The notes: a model not told the origin generated them from the letters alone. Shown: positions 18,940-27,550, numbered from the stretch's first letter. The stretch is 64,000 bases of DNA from Paracoccaceae bacterium (GCA_030758115.1 JANREX010000030.1:45431-109430), one strand, 5' to 3'. Made by a program: numbers and translations.

Positions 18940-19254
18940 TCAGGCCTCTGGCACGATCAGCACCAGCCCGTCCAGATCGGCGCTTGCCCTGATCTGGCAG
19001 GACAGCCGCGACCCAGGCCCCCGCGCCGCCTCGACCGTGTCCAGCATCGCATCCTCGAAATCATCCGGCCCGCCGACCCGCGCGGCCCAAGGCTCCGCCA
19101 CCTGCACATGGCAGGTCGCGCAGCTCAGGTTGCCGCCGCATTCGCCGACCACGCCGGGCACGTTCTGCGCCACGGCCGCTTCCATCATCGACAGGCCCTC
19201 GGCCACATCGGCGCTGATCTCTGACCCGTCGGGCAGTTTCCATGTCACCTTCAT
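18940..19254 (-). CDS. [2Fe-2S] ferredoxin, adrenodoxin/putidaredoxin type
   Basis: This 104-residue ferredoxin has the cluster ligands C39, C45, C48 and C86 in the C-x5-C-x2-C...C pattern of ferredoxins that serve cytochrome P450s. The start at MKVTWKLPDG is preferred over an in-frame upstream ATG because it gives normal family length. It lies 13 bases after the glutamine-synthetase-like gene and in the same leftward unit as the P450, so it is most likely the P450 electron donor. No matching ferredoxin reductase gene is in the window. Confidence 0.9.
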   Translation of the reverse strand: MKVTWKLPDGSEISADVAEGLSMMEAAVAQNVPGVVGECGGNLSCATCHVQVAEPWAARVGGPDDFEDAMLDTVEAARGPGSRLSCQIRASADLDGLVLIVPEA

Positions 19255-19267
19255 GCGGCAAGCCCTC

Positions 19268-20557
19268 TCATACGAACCAGATGTAGAAATCGCGCAGCGC
19301 ATCGCCTTCAAGGTCGCGGGTCTTCTTGACCTCGTGCTCCTTCATGAAGACGTGGTTCTCGACCAGCAGCGACCCCACCGCCGCTGACAGCGCCGTATCC
19401 GCCTTCAGGTCCGCCACAGCCTCCTTCAGGTTCAGCGCGGTCGTTTCCCTGGCATCCCATTTCTCGAACCCGTCCCCGGTCTCCATCGCGGGAAGGTCAT
19501 AGCCGCCCTCGAACCCCAGGCGCGCCGCCTGCAGTACAGCCGCCACGGCGACGTAAGGGTTCGACGACGCATCCGCCATCCGGTGCTCCAGCCGCGCCTT
19601 GGCACCGCCCTCGCTGGAAATCCGCGTGGTCACATTGCGATGATCCCCGCCCCAGTTGCACAGATGCCCCGACAGGCTGCCCGGTTGCAGCCGCTGATAG
19701 GAATTGGCCGTGGGCGCCACCAGCCCCGCCAGCCCCTTGTGATGCCGCATCAACCCCGCCACACAGCCGCGTGCCAAGGCGTTCATGTGGTCGGGTCCAC
19801 CCTTGGGCCCATCGGACAGGGCATTGCCCCCGGCCTCGTCCACGAAGGAAAAGTTGACATGCATCCCCGATCCCCCGGCCTCCGCGATGGGTTTGGGCAT
19901 GAAGGTCAACACCACGCCATGTTCCAGCGCGATCTCCCGCGCCATCAGGCGGAACAGCACGATATCATCCACCGCCTTGACCGCATCGTCGAAGGTCAGC
20001 GTGTATTCGAACTGCGGGCTGTCATATTCCGACGTGATCAGGTCCAGGCTGAAGCCCAGCTCATCGGCCTTTTCCCAGATCGCGTCGTTGAACCGCAAGG
20101 GATCGGTGAAGGGCCCTGTGCCATAGACATGCGCGCCAGGCGTGTCATAGGGGCGCAGGCGGCCCTGATCATCGGCGACCATGGCAAAGGCCTCAAGCTC
20201 GATGCCCACCTTGGGTGTCAGCCCCAGCTTGCCCCAATCCGCCACCGCCCGTTTCAGCGCCCCGCGCCCGCACATCGGCAGCGGCGTGCCATCGGTGTCG
20301 TAAAGATCGCCCACCACGATCTTGGTGGCCCGGTCCCAGCTGTCGCGGATCTCGTCCCCGCGCCAGTGCAGTACCATGTCGGGCAGCCCTTCCATCATCA
20401 TGGACCCCGGTGAATTCAGAAGGTCCTTGTCGTAATGCACGCCGAAGTTCGAGCGGCAGAAACGGGTATATCCGTCCCCGATCTTCGAGCCGGGCAGGTA
20501 CTTGCCCCGCATGATCGACAGATGGTCGCAGAATAACGCACGCAGGCGGGTGTTCAT
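19268..20557 (-). CDS. Glutamine-synthetase-family ligase (possible gamma-glutamylamide synthetase)
   Basis: This 429-residue protein has glutamine synthetase signatures: IELEAFAM near residue 119, GSGMHVNFSF near 230, the ATP-loop-like APTANSYQRLQPGS near 282 and the arginine-rich ARLEHRMAD near 322. It is divergent from housekeeping GlnA and resembles the catabolic GS-like group that joins glutamate to amines, such as PuuA, GmaS or IpuC. It is encoded between P450 and ferredoxin, and a glutamine amidotransferase lies divergently. A role in gamma-glutamylating an amine before oxidation is plausible but inferred. Confidence 0.8.
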   Translation of the reverse strand: MNTRLRALFCDHLSIMRGKYLPGSKIGDGYTRFCRSNFGVHYDKDLLNSPGSMMMEGLPDMVLHWRGDEIRDSWDRATKIVVGDLYDTDGTPLPMCGRGALKRAVADWGKLGLTPKVGIELEAFAMVADDQGRLRPYDTPGAHVYGTGPFTDPLRFNDAIWEKADELGFSLDLITSEYDSPQFEYTLTFDDAVKAVDDIVLFRLMAREIALEHGVVLTFMPKPIAEAGGSGMHVNFSFVDEAGGNALSDGPKGGPDHMNALARGCVAGLMRHHKGLAGLVAPTANSYQRLQPGSLSGHLCNWGGDHRNVTTRISSEGGAKARLEHRMADASSNPYVAVAAVLQAARLGFEGGYDLPAMETGDGFEKWDARETTALNLKEAVADLKADTALSAAVGSLLVENHVFMKEHEVKKTRDLEGDALRDFYIWFV

Positions 20558-20604
20558 CTCAAATCTCTCCCTGAGGCGCGGGTGTGTCCCGCGCGTTTTG
20601 ATCT

Positions 20605-21864
20605 TCAGGCGGGCGTGACCCGCACCGGCAATGCCTTGATCCCGCCCACGAAATTCGAGCGCAGGAATTCATGCGGCCCCGCCGGTTCGATCGACGTCAG
20701 CCGTTTCGACAGTTCCTCGAACAGCACCCGCACTTCCAGCCGCGCCAGCCACATGCCAAGGCAGATATGCGGCCCGCCCTGTCCGAAACTCAGGTGCTTG
20801 TTCGGGCTGCGGGCCAGGTCCACCCGGAACGGATCGTCGAATACCGTCTCGTCCCGGTTGGCTGACGCGAACCAGTACAGCACCTTGTCGCCTGCGCGGA
20901 TCGTCTTGCCATGAACCTCGACGTCCTGCGTGGCGGTGCGCCGGAAATAGAGCGCGGGCGTGGCCCAGCGGATGATCTCGTCGGCGGCCGTCTCCCAGAC
21001 GTCGCCACCCGCCTGCATCTGGCCCAGCAGTTCCGGCTGATGGCACATCGCCTGAATGCCCGCCGCGATGGAATAGCGTGTCGTGTCATTGCCCGCCGCC
21101 ACCAGCAGGCAGAAGAAATTGCGAAACTCCGTCTCGCTGATTACCCCGCCATCGCGGCCGGGGTTCAGGATCAGGTTCAGGATGCCGTTCGTGTCGCCGG
21201 TGCGCGCCTTGTGCTCCATCAATTCCTTGGCGTATTGATAAAGCTCCGCCCCCGCGGGCGAGTTGAAGGGCATCATGCGGAACGCGTCCGTGTCCATCTT
21301 GTCCAGCACATGGTCGGTGAAATCCGGGTCCGTATTGGCAATCAGCGCATCGCCCTTTTCCACCAGCCAGGGCAGGTCCGCCTCGGGCGTGCCAAGGATG
21401 CGCCCCAGCATCCGCATCGGCAATTGCCGCGCGATGGCCTTGGTGGCGTCGAATTCCCGTGCCTCCAGCGCCTGATCCAGGATCTCGTCGCACAGGTCGC
21501 GGATATCCTGCTCGTATTCCGCGATCACCGGTTTGGAAAAGGCGCGCGCCACCTTGACGCGGGTCTGCATATGCTCGGGCGGGTCGGTTTCCTGAAAGGT
21601 GCGCCGCGCCAGGTATTCCTCGTAGGTCTGATCCTCCATCCGGATCCCCCGCGCCGAGGAAAAGACATCCGGCTGCCGGTTCATTTCGGTGATGTCGGCA
21701 TGGCGCGTGATCGACCAGAATCCCTGTCCCTGGTCCCAGTCCGTCCAATGCACCGGATCCTCGCGCCGCAGACGCGCAAAGGTGTTGTGCGGCGCGCCCT
21801 GCACAAAGGTGTCATGGCTGGTCAGATCGGCGAAACCGTCATCATTGGGGGACCAGACCGTCAT
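20605..21864 (-). CDS. Cytochrome P450
   Basis: This 419-residue soluble bacterial class-I P450 has the I-helix acid-alcohol pair in AAGNDTTRYS (D260, T261/T262), the K-helix ExxR (E296 to R299 in EIIRW) and the heme thiolate C368 in FGQGGPHICLG. The heme loop has 8 steps from F360 to C368 instead of the usual 7. It is the first gene of the leftward P450-GS-like-ferredoxin operon, with an AAAGGTGA ribosome binding site. A minus-strand promoter (TTTACA, 16 bases, TAATAT) is followed by a symmetric operator-like site. The substrate is unknown; an amine or aryl compound is suggested by context. Confidence 0.92.
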   Translation of the reverse strand: MTVWSPNDDGFADLTSHDTFVQGAPHNTFARLRREDPVHWTDWDQGQGFWSITRHADITEMNRQPDVFSSARGIRMEDQTYEEYLARRTFQETDPPEHMQTRVKVARAFSKPVIAEYEQDIRDLCDEILDQALEAREFDATKAIARQLPMRMLGRILGTPEADLPWLVEKGDALIANTDPDFTDHVLDKMDTDAFRMMPFNSPAGAELYQYAKELMEHKARTGDTNGILNLILNPGRDGGVISETEFRNFFCLLVAAGNDTTRYSIAAGIQAMCHQPELLGQMQAGGDVWETAADEIIRWATPALYFRRTATQDVEVHGKTIRAGDKVLYWFASANRDETVFDDPFRVDLARSPNKHLSFGQGGPHICLGMWLARLEVRVLFEELSKRLTSIEPAGPHEFLRSNFVGGIKALPVRVTPA

Positions 21865-21905
21865 TGCGTCACCTTTCCGTCAGTCGCCCCGATTGGGACT
21901 TGTCG

Positions 21906-21917
21906 TTAACCTGTTAT
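21906..21917. promoter_or_regulatory. Operator-like palindrome between P450 and amidotransferase genes
   Basis: TTAACCTGTTAT differs at two positions from the perfect hpaF/hpaR palindrome. It lies just downstream of the likely P450 -10 element, where a repressor would act. It is proposed as a weaker HpaR-type or related MarR site. Confidence 0.45.
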
Positions 21918-21969
21918 GTATATTAAAAGAGGATATAAATATGTAAAGAAAAATCGAGGCGATGTTGCG

Positions 21970-22686
21970 ATGCATCTGGCACTTCTCATGGCCAATACGG
22001 ACGAAAGCGATTTCGCACGGGCCCACCCCCGCGATTCCGAGAAATTCGAGACCTTGATCCATCTTGTCCGCCCCGGCTGGACCGTCCAATCCTTTTCGGT
22101 CAAGGACGGTGTCTTTCCCGAGGATATCAGCGTCTTTGATGGTGTGATGATCACCGGCAGCCCGGCTTCCGTTCATGATCCCGATCCCTGGGTTGCCGAT
22201 CTTCTGGCGCTCATCCGGCGGATCGTCGCCGCGCGGCAGCCCCTCTTCGGGGCCTGTTTCGGGCATCAGGCGATTGCGCTGGCGCTGGGCGGGCAGGTTG
22301 GACCCAATCCCGGTGGCTGGGTTTTCGGGCGCACCGAAACCGCGCTGACCGAACCCGCGCCATGGATGGACCCCTTGCCGCCGCAGACCGGGCTATATGC
22401 CGCCCATGTGGAACAGGTCACGGCCCTGCCTGCGGGCGCGCGGATCCTGACCGCGTCATCCGAATGCCCTGTGGGCGGCTTCGCCATTGGCGATCATGTC
22501 TATACCACGCAATACCACCCCGAGATGACGCGCGCCTTCATCGCCGCCCTGATCGACCACCTCGCCAATGACAAACCCGCCGAGGTCATCACCCGCGCCC
22601 GTGCATCACTGGCGCAGCCCGCCAATACCCAGCCCTTCGCCGAAAGCATCGCCCGGTTTTTCGAGCAGGCCAAGACGCAGGGCTGA
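21970..22686 (+). CDS. Class-I glutamine amidotransferase domain protein
   Basis: This 238-residue single-domain GATase1 protein has the triad nucleophile C96 in GACFGHQ and H183/E185 in QYHPEM. The start at MHLALLMAN has GAGG upstream; an earlier in-frame ATG in the AT-rich leader looks unlikely. It resembles the glutaminase domain of GMP synthase, but no synthetase domain follows. It is divergent from the P450-GS-like operon, so it might hydrolyse gamma-glutamyl amides formed there, as PuuD does in putrescine catabolism. That role is inferred. Confidence 0.85.
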   Translation: MHLALLMANTDESDFARAHPRDSEKFETLIHLVRPGWTVQSFSVKDGVFPEDISVFDGVMITGSPASVHDPDPWVADLLALIRRIVAARQPLFGACFGHQAIALALGGQVGPNPGGWVFGRTETALTEPAPWMDPLPPQTGLYAAHVEQVTALPAGARILTASSECPVGGFAIGDHVYTTQYHPEMTRAFIAALIDHLANDKPAEVITRARASLAQPANTQPFAESIARFFEQAKTQG

Positions 22687-22690
22687 CTCC

Positions 22691-22720
22691 GGCTTCATCG
22701 TTCCAAAAATACTCAAATCC
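22691..22720 (+). repeat. Interspersed short repeat, family B, copy 1
   Basis: It contains CTTCATCGTTCC, three bases, then AAATACTCAAA. It lies between the convergent ends of the amidotransferase and GntR genes. Confidence 0.65.
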
Positions 22721-22750
22721 AACGTCAGCCATCGGTGCGGCGTCAAAAAT

Positions 22751-23401
22751 TCAGCCCAGCACCGCCAGCAGGTCCATGGCCGTCACCTGATCGAACTGCA
22801 CATGCCGTGCCATGGCGGCCTCGGCCTCGTCCGACCGGCGGGCCACGATCAGTGCCGCGATCGCGCGGTGATCGCGGGCCGATGCACCGATCGCGCCGGC
22901 GTAGTGATAGCGCGCCCGGTAATAGGCCATCAGCTTGCGGGCGTTGGTCTTGATCATGTCCAGCAGGAAGGGGTTTCCGGCGGCTTCGGCCACCACGCGG
23001 TGAAAATCCATGTTCAGCTGGTAATAGCGGTCCGGTTCCGCATCCCCCAGCCGCCCCGCATGATCCTCGCAGGCGACAACCGCCGCCTCCAGCGCCGCCG
23101 CATGGGCCGCGGATAGCCGCCGCGCGGCAAGACCCGCCGCCTGACCCTCCAGCTTGGCATGCACCTCGAGGATGGCCAGGAATTCCTCCAGCGACGGCTT
23201 GAACACAACCGCCCCCTTGCGCGGCAGGCGGCGGATCAGCCCGGCGGTTTCCAGCTGGATCAGCGCCTCGCGCACCGGGGTGCGCGACACGTCATGTGCC
23301 TCGATCAGCTCCTGCTCGTCGATCAGCCCGCCGGGCCGCAGGCTGCCGGTCTCGATCGCGCCCAGGATCGCGGCGACGATGGTTTCGGTCTGCCCCGCCA
23401 C
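22751..23401 (-). CDS. GntR-family regulator with FCD effector domain
   Basis: This 216-residue protein has an N-terminal winged helix (helix-turn-helix around LIEAHDVSRTPVREALIQLETAG's region, residues 30-55) and an all-helical FCD ligand domain. The start is a GTG 9 bases after the hpaI stop. It is the last gene of the leftward decarboxylase-hpaI-gntR operon. FCD regulators usually sense organic acids and often regulate their own operon, so it may act alongside the HpaR-like site upstream of that operon. Confidence 0.85.
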   Translation of the reverse strand: MAGQTETIVAAILGAIETGSLRPGGLIDEQELIEAHDVSRTPVREALIQLETAGLIRRLPRKGAVVFKPSLEEFLAILEVHAKLEGQAAGLAARRLSAAHAAALEAAVVACEDHAGRLGDAEPDRYYQLNMDFHRVVAEAAGNPFLLDMIKTNARKLMAYYRARYHYAGAIGASARDHRAIAALIVARRSDEAEAAMARHVQFDQVTAMDLLAVLG

Positions 23402-23410
23402 GGCGCGGCC

Positions 23411-24184
23411 TCAGCCCCTGGTCCAGCGCGCGGCCAGATCACGGGCGGCGCGGGCCAGCAGCACCACGTCGATCCCCACGGCCAGAAACTGCGCGCCCCA
23501 GTCGCGATAATCCGCAGCAGTGTCATGATCCAGCGCCAGGATGCCCGCCGCCTTCTCGGATGCCGCGATCCGCCCCAGCGCATCCTTGATCACGGCGCGC
23601 ACATCCGCCTGCGTGCTGTCGCCCCGGTGCCCCATGTCGGCGGCCAGATCGGAGGGCCCGATGAACACCCCGTCCACCCCCTCGACCGCCAGGATCTCGT
23701 CCAGGGCCTCGATGCCTTTGACGGTTTCGACCTGCACCAGAAGGCACATCTGATCATTGGCCGTGCGAATGTAATCCGGGATCGCCGCAAAGCGCGAGGC
23801 CCGCGCCAGCGCCGCCCCCGACCCCCGGATGCCTTCGGGGGGATAGCGCATCGCGCGCACCAGTTCGCGGGCTTGATCCGCACTTTCCACCATGGGGATC
23901 AGCAGCGTCTGCGCGCCGATATCCAGCGCCTGCTTGATCAGCCAGGCCTCGCCCATGGGCAGGCGCACAACGGGATGGCTGTCGGGCTTGCCCTCCAATA
24001 CCTGCAACTGTGCCATGATGCTGCGAATGTCATTGGGGGCATGTTCCCCGTCGATCACCAGCCAGTCGAAGCCGGCGGTGGACATCACCTCGGTCGCGTA
24101 AGCGTCGCCGAAGCCCGCCCAGCAGCCATATTGCATCCGGCCTGCGGCCAAAGCCTCTTTGAAACGGTTGACGGGGGCGGGCAT
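23411..24184 (-). CDS. hpaI: 4-hydroxy-2-oxoheptanedioate aldolase
   Basis: This 257-residue class-II aldolase of the HpcH/HpaI family closely follows the enteric HpaI sequence, for example [23 protein letters not shown] and [12 protein letters not shown]. Catalytic H48 and R74 and metal ligands E153 and D179 are in place. It splits 4-hydroxy-2-oxoheptanedioate, the HpaH product, into pyruvate and succinate semialdehyde. It is 16 kb from hpaFEDGH, within a decarboxylase-led operon whose promoter carries an HpaR-like palindrome. It therefore completes the meta pathway from a split locus. Confidence 0.93.
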   Translation of the reverse strand: MPAPVNRFKEALAAGRMQYGCWAGFGDAYATEVMSTAGFDWLVIDGEHAPNDIRSIMAQLQVLEGKPDSHPVVRLPMGEAWLIKQALDIGAQTLLIPMVESADQARELVRAMRYPPEGIRGSGAALARASRFAAIPDYIRTANDQMCLLVQVETVKGIEALDEILAVEGVDGVFIGPSDLAADMGHRGDSTQADVRAVIKDALGRIAASEKAAGILALDHDTAADYRDWGAQFLAVGIDVVLLARAARDLAARWTRG

Positions 24185-24187
24185 CGG

Positions 24188-25603
24188 TTATCCTTTCGCC
24201 AGATTTGCGGCCAGTTCGGTGATCACGTCATAGGCCATGTCGATATCCGCCTTTGTGGCATCGAATTGTCCGGCCTGAAAGCGGATCACGTAATCACCTG
24301 CCACCCGCGTCTGTGTCAGGTAGATGCGCCCGTCATCATTGACCGCCGCCAGCAGTGCCTGCGTCAGCGCCTCGGCATCGCCCCCATCCGGCGCATAGCG
24401 GAAGGTGAACAGCGACAGCACGGGTTCGGTCACGATCTGGAATCCGGGCGTCGCGCGCAAACGCGCGGCCAGATCCTGGCTCCATGACACATGGTTGCGG
24501 ATCATTGCCCGCAATCCTTCCAACCCATAGGCGCGGATCAGGAACCAGAGTTTGAGCGCCCGGAACCGCCGCCCCAGCGGGATCGACCATTCGGAATAGT
24601 TGATGATCCCGTCCGCGCCTTGGGTCTTGAGGTACTCGGGCTGGATCGCCAGCGTCCGGGTGAGGTCGGCAGGAGAGCGGATGAAATGCGCCGACAGGTC
24701 AAACTGTGTGCCCAGCCATTTATGCGGGTTGAACACGACCGAATCCGCCATCTCGACGCCCTGCCAAAGATCGCGGAACTCCGGGCAGATCATCGCCGCC
24801 CCGGCCCATGCCGCATCGACATGGCTGTAAAGCCCGTGCCGCTGCGCCAGCGCGCAAACCCCCGCGATATCGTCGCAAGCCCCGGTGCCGGTGCCGCCCG
24901 TGCAGGCAATGACGCCCGCAGGCAGCATCCCCGCCGCCCTGTCCGCGACGATCGCGGCCTCCAGTGCCGCCAGATCCATCCCGCGCAACGCGCCCTTGGT
25001 CGGGATGCGCACCAGATTGGCCTGCCCGATCCCGGCAATCCAGATCGCCCGGTCCACCGAGGAATGCACCTCGGCCGAGCAATAGACGCGCAGAACCTTC
25101 TGCCCCGGCAACCCGCTGGCGTTGCCGTCCCATTCCAGCGCGCGTTCGCGCATCACCAGAACGGCGGCCAGCGTTGCCGAACTGGCGCTGTCCTGAATGA
25201 CGCCGGAAAACGCATCGGGCAGGCCGATGGACTGGCGCAGCCAGTCCATCATCCGGGTCTCCATCTCGGTCGCGGCGGGCGAGGTCTGCCAGAGCATGCA
25301 TTGTGGCGCCATCACCGTCACCAGGTGATCCGCCAGCACGGCGGCGGGCGAGGCATTGGACGGGAAATAGGCGAAGAAACGCGGATGCTGCCAATGGGTG
25401 ATTCCCGGCATCACGATGGATTCGAAATCCGCGATGATATCCTCCATCGGCTGCGCCGCCTCGGGCGGATGCGCGGGCAGCGCGGCCAGCGTGTCACCGG
25501 GCTTTGTCTGGGCCCGCACGGGACGATCACGCAGACCCGCATGATAGCGCCCAGCCCAGTCGGCAGCCCAGCGGCCCCATTTCGGAAACTCGTCCCAGCG
25601 CAT
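24188..25603 (-). CDS. Aromatic-L-amino-acid decarboxylase (group II PLP decarboxylase)
   Basis: This 471-residue group-II decarboxylase is of the DOPA/tryptophan type. It has the PLP lysine K295 in VVFNPHKWLGTQFD, H180 stacking on PLP in YCSAEVHSSV and D263 in SHVDAAWAG. The N-terminal MPGITHWQHPRFFAYFP is characteristic of aromatic amino acid decarboxylases. It would make tyramine, dopamine, phenylethylamine or tryptamine. It leads the operon with hpaI and gntR, has an AGGAGG ribosome binding site, and follows an HpaR-like operator. A role feeding aromatic amines toward the homoprotocatechuate pathway is inferred. Confidence 0.88.
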   Translation of the reverse strand: MRWDEFPKWGRWAADWAGRYHAGLRDRPVRAQTKPGDTLAALPAHPPEAAQPMEDIIADFESIVMPGITHWQHPRFFAYFPSNASPAAVLADHLVTVMAPQCMLWQTSPAATEMETRMMDWLRQSIGLPDAFSGVIQDSASSATLAAVLVMRERALEWDGNASGLPGQKVLRVYCSAEVHSSVDRAIWIAGIGQANLVRIPTKGALRGMDLAALEAAIVADRAAGMLPAGVIACTGGTGTGACDDIAGVCALAQRHGLYSHVDAAWAGAAMICPEFRDLWQGVEMADSVVFNPHKWLGTQFDLSAHFIRSPADLTRTLAIQPEYLKTQGADGIINYSEWSIPLGRRFRALKLWFLIRAYGLEGLRAMIRNHVSWSQDLAARLRATPGFQIVTEPVLSLFTFRYAPDGGDAEALTQALLAAVNDDGRIYLTQTRVAGDYVIRFQAGQFDATKADIDMAYDVITELAANLAKG

Positions 25604-25621
25604 GTCAGCCCTCCTATATGG

Positions 25622-25633
25622 TTAACATGATAA
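25622..25633. promoter_or_regulatory. Operator-like palindrome upstream of the decarboxylase-hpaI operon
   Basis: TTAACATGATAA has one mismatch to the perfect hpaF/hpaR palindrome at 7253-7264. On the minus strand it lies just downstream of TATACT, a good -10 match, and 18 bases before the decarboxylase start codon. It is proposed as an HpaR operator linking hpaI to the hpa operon. Confidence 0.6.
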
Positions 25634-25700
25634 GTATATCGCAATTCGGCATCTGGCAATGAGAATCCCCCGCGTTGCCGGTCATGGCAAGCGGGGGATC

Positions 25701-25725
25701 TTGAGTATTTGTGGAACGATGAAGA
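25701..25725 (-). repeat. Interspersed short repeat, family B, copy 2
   Basis: Read on the minus strand it gives TCTTCATCGTTCC, two bases, then AAATACTCAA. It lies directly after the stop codon of the DUF2783 gene. Confidence 0.65.
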
Positions 25726-25727
25726 GG

Positions 25728-25931
25728 TCAGTCGCCCACAGGCGCACGCGCGGCGGCCAAGGCCTGCGCCAGAACCTCGCGCCGCCCGATATGGTTCATC
25801 AGGATCAGGATGAGCCGCGCGTTCAGCGCATCGCTTTCGGCCTTGTTCAGCCCCTCATGCGCGGCCAGCAGGTCGGCATAGACGTCATCGGGCCGGTCCA
25901 TGTTGGGCGCGAGGTTCAGATCGGTGCTCAT
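25728..25931 (-). CDS. Small DUF2783-family protein, possible monooxygenase coupling protein
   Basis: This 67-residue acidic, helical protein resembles DUF2783, a family typically found next to flavin monooxygenases. Its ATG overlaps the stop of the flavoprotein gene (ATGA), so the two are translationally coupled. In Pseudomonas putida 3-hydroxyphenylacetate 6-hydroxylase consists of a flavoprotein (MhaA) and a very small coupling protein (MhaB). This protein may fill the MhaB role, which is an inference from size and context. No catalytic motif is visible. Confidence 0.7.
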   Translation of the reverse strand: MSTDLNLAPNMDRPDDVYADLLAAHEGLNKAESDALNARLILILMNHIGRREVLAQALAAARAPVGD

Positions 25932-27550
25932 GCCTGCATCTCCAGTCCGGTGGCGCGGCGGATCGCGGCGCGGATGGCGGCCTCGTCAAAGGTGGCGAAC
26001 CGTGCCGCGACATGCTGATCCGGGCGGATCAGGTAGACGGCAGAGGGCGCGTCCCCCAGATAGCGCGCGGCCAGCGCGCCGGTGGTATCGTCCAGGGTGG
26101 ACAGGGCCAGCCGCGTCACCGCGATCCCGCCCTCGGTCAGGCTGTCGGGCGCGTCGGCGTTCACCGTCAGCAGGGTGAAACAGCCGCCCAGGCTGTCCAG
26201 CAGGAAGGCATTGCCCAAAGCCACATCGGGGCAGGGCGATCCGGGGCGCGTGCGCGCAGGCCCGCTGGCCAAGGCATCGGCACTGTTGAGCGGCGAGCCG
26301 TCATAGGTGCAGGGCATCGACAGGCGGCCCGAATTGACCAGCGGCCGGGCAAAGGCGTGATGCTCGCTCAGGTCAAGGACGGCATCGCGGAAGACGCGGC
26401 TGATCTCGGACTTGGGCGTGATGAAATCGGTCGAGCGGGAGGAGTTCAGGATGTTCTCATCCGCGCCATGGATGCGTTCCGCGTCGTAACTGTCCAGCAG
26501 GGCATCGGGGGCGCGGCCCTCCAGCACCAGTTTCAGTTTCCAGATCAGGTTGTCGGTATCCTGCAAGCCCGAGTTGGCCCCGCGCGCGCCGAAGGGGCTG
26601 ACCTGATGGGCGCTGTCGCCCGCAAAGATCACGCGGTTATGGCGGAAACGTTCCATCCGGCGGCACTGGAAGGTGTAGATCGACACCCATTCCAGGCTGA
26701 ATTCCACGTCATCGCCCAGCATCGCCTTGAGGCGGGGAATGACGTTTTCGGGTTTCTTCTCTTCGGCCTTGTCGATGTCCCAGCCCAGTTGCAGGTCGAT
26801 CCGCCAGACGCCATCGGGTTGCTTGTGCAGCAGTGCCGATTGCCCCTTGTTGAAGGGGGGATCGAACCAGAACCAGCGTTCGGTCGGGAAATCCGCCTCC
26901 ATGATCACATCGGCGATCAGGAAATTGTCCTCGAACACGCGACCCACGAAATCCAGACCCATCATCGACCGGATCGGGCTGGCGGCCCCGTCGCAGGCGA
27001 TGATGTAATCGGCGGTGATCGCATAGGGGCCGTCCGGCGTGTCGACGTGCAGTTCCACATGGTCGCCATGATCGGTGACATCCGTCACCTTGTTGCCGCC
27101 GCGCAGTTCCAGTGGCGCGCCGCCCGCCTCGATCTCGCGGGCGCGTTTGACCAGGTAATCCTCGAAATAATACTGTTGCAGGTTGATGAAGGCGGGGCGC
27201 TTGTGGCCGTCTTCGGGCAGCAGGTTGAAGTCATAGACCTTGCGGTCGTCAAAGAAGACCTTGCCGATGTTCCATTGCACGCCCTTGTCCACCAGGGGCG
27301 CACCGCAGCCCAGGCGGTCTGCGATCTCCAGTGTGCGCTTGGCAAAGCAGATCGCGCGGCTGCCGAAACTGACCTTGTCATTCTCGTCCAGCACCAGCGC
27401 TTCGATCCCCTGCTGCGCAAGGTCGATCGCCGCGGCAAGGCCTACGGGACCGGCCCCCACGATCACCACCCGGTGATGCGCGGGCTTGGCTGCGTCCTGA
27501 TCGGCGCTGCGGGTATAGGGATACAGCGGAACCTCGAAAATCTTGTTCAT
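25928..27550 (-). CDS. FAD-dependent aromatic-ring monooxygenase (MhpA/MhaA-like)
   Basis: This 540-residue class-A flavoprotein hydroxylase has the dinucleotide motif VVIVGAGPVGLAAA near residue 28 and the second FAD motif IFAGDSAHQVSPFGARGANSG near residue 310. A C-terminal thioredoxin-like extension follows. The start at MNKIFEVPL overlaps the stop of the preceding small gene by one base. It lies in the homogentisate operon. A fitting reaction is hydroxylation of 3-hydroxyphenylacetate to homogentisate, although hydroxyphenylpropionate or other phenols are possible. Confidence 0.83.
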   Translation of the reverse strand: MNKIFEVPLYPYTRSADQDAAKPAHHRVVIVGAGPVGLAAAIDLAQQGIEALVLDENDKVSFGSRAICFAKRTLEIADRLGCGAPLVDKGVQWNIGKVFFDDRKVYDFNLLPEDGHKRPAFINLQQYYFEDYLVKRAREIEAGGAPLELRGGNKVTDVTDHGDHVELHVDTPDGPYAITADYIIACDGAASPIRSMMGLDFVGRVFEDNFLIADVIMEADFPTERWFWFDPPFNKGQSALLHKQPDGVWRIDLQLGWDIDKAEEKKPENVIPRLKAMLGDDVEFSLEWVSIYTFQCRRMERFRHNRVIFAGDSAHQVSPFGARGANSGLQDTDNLIWKLKLVLEGRAPDALLDSYDAERIHGADENILNSSRSTDFITPKSEISRVFRDAVLDLSEHHAFARPLVNSGRLSMPCTYDGSPLNSADALASGPARTRPGSPCPDVALGNAFLLDSLGGCFTLLTVNADAPDSLTEGGIAVTRLALSTLDDTTGALAARYLGDAPSAVYLIRPDQHVAARFATFDEAAIRAAIRRATGLEMQA

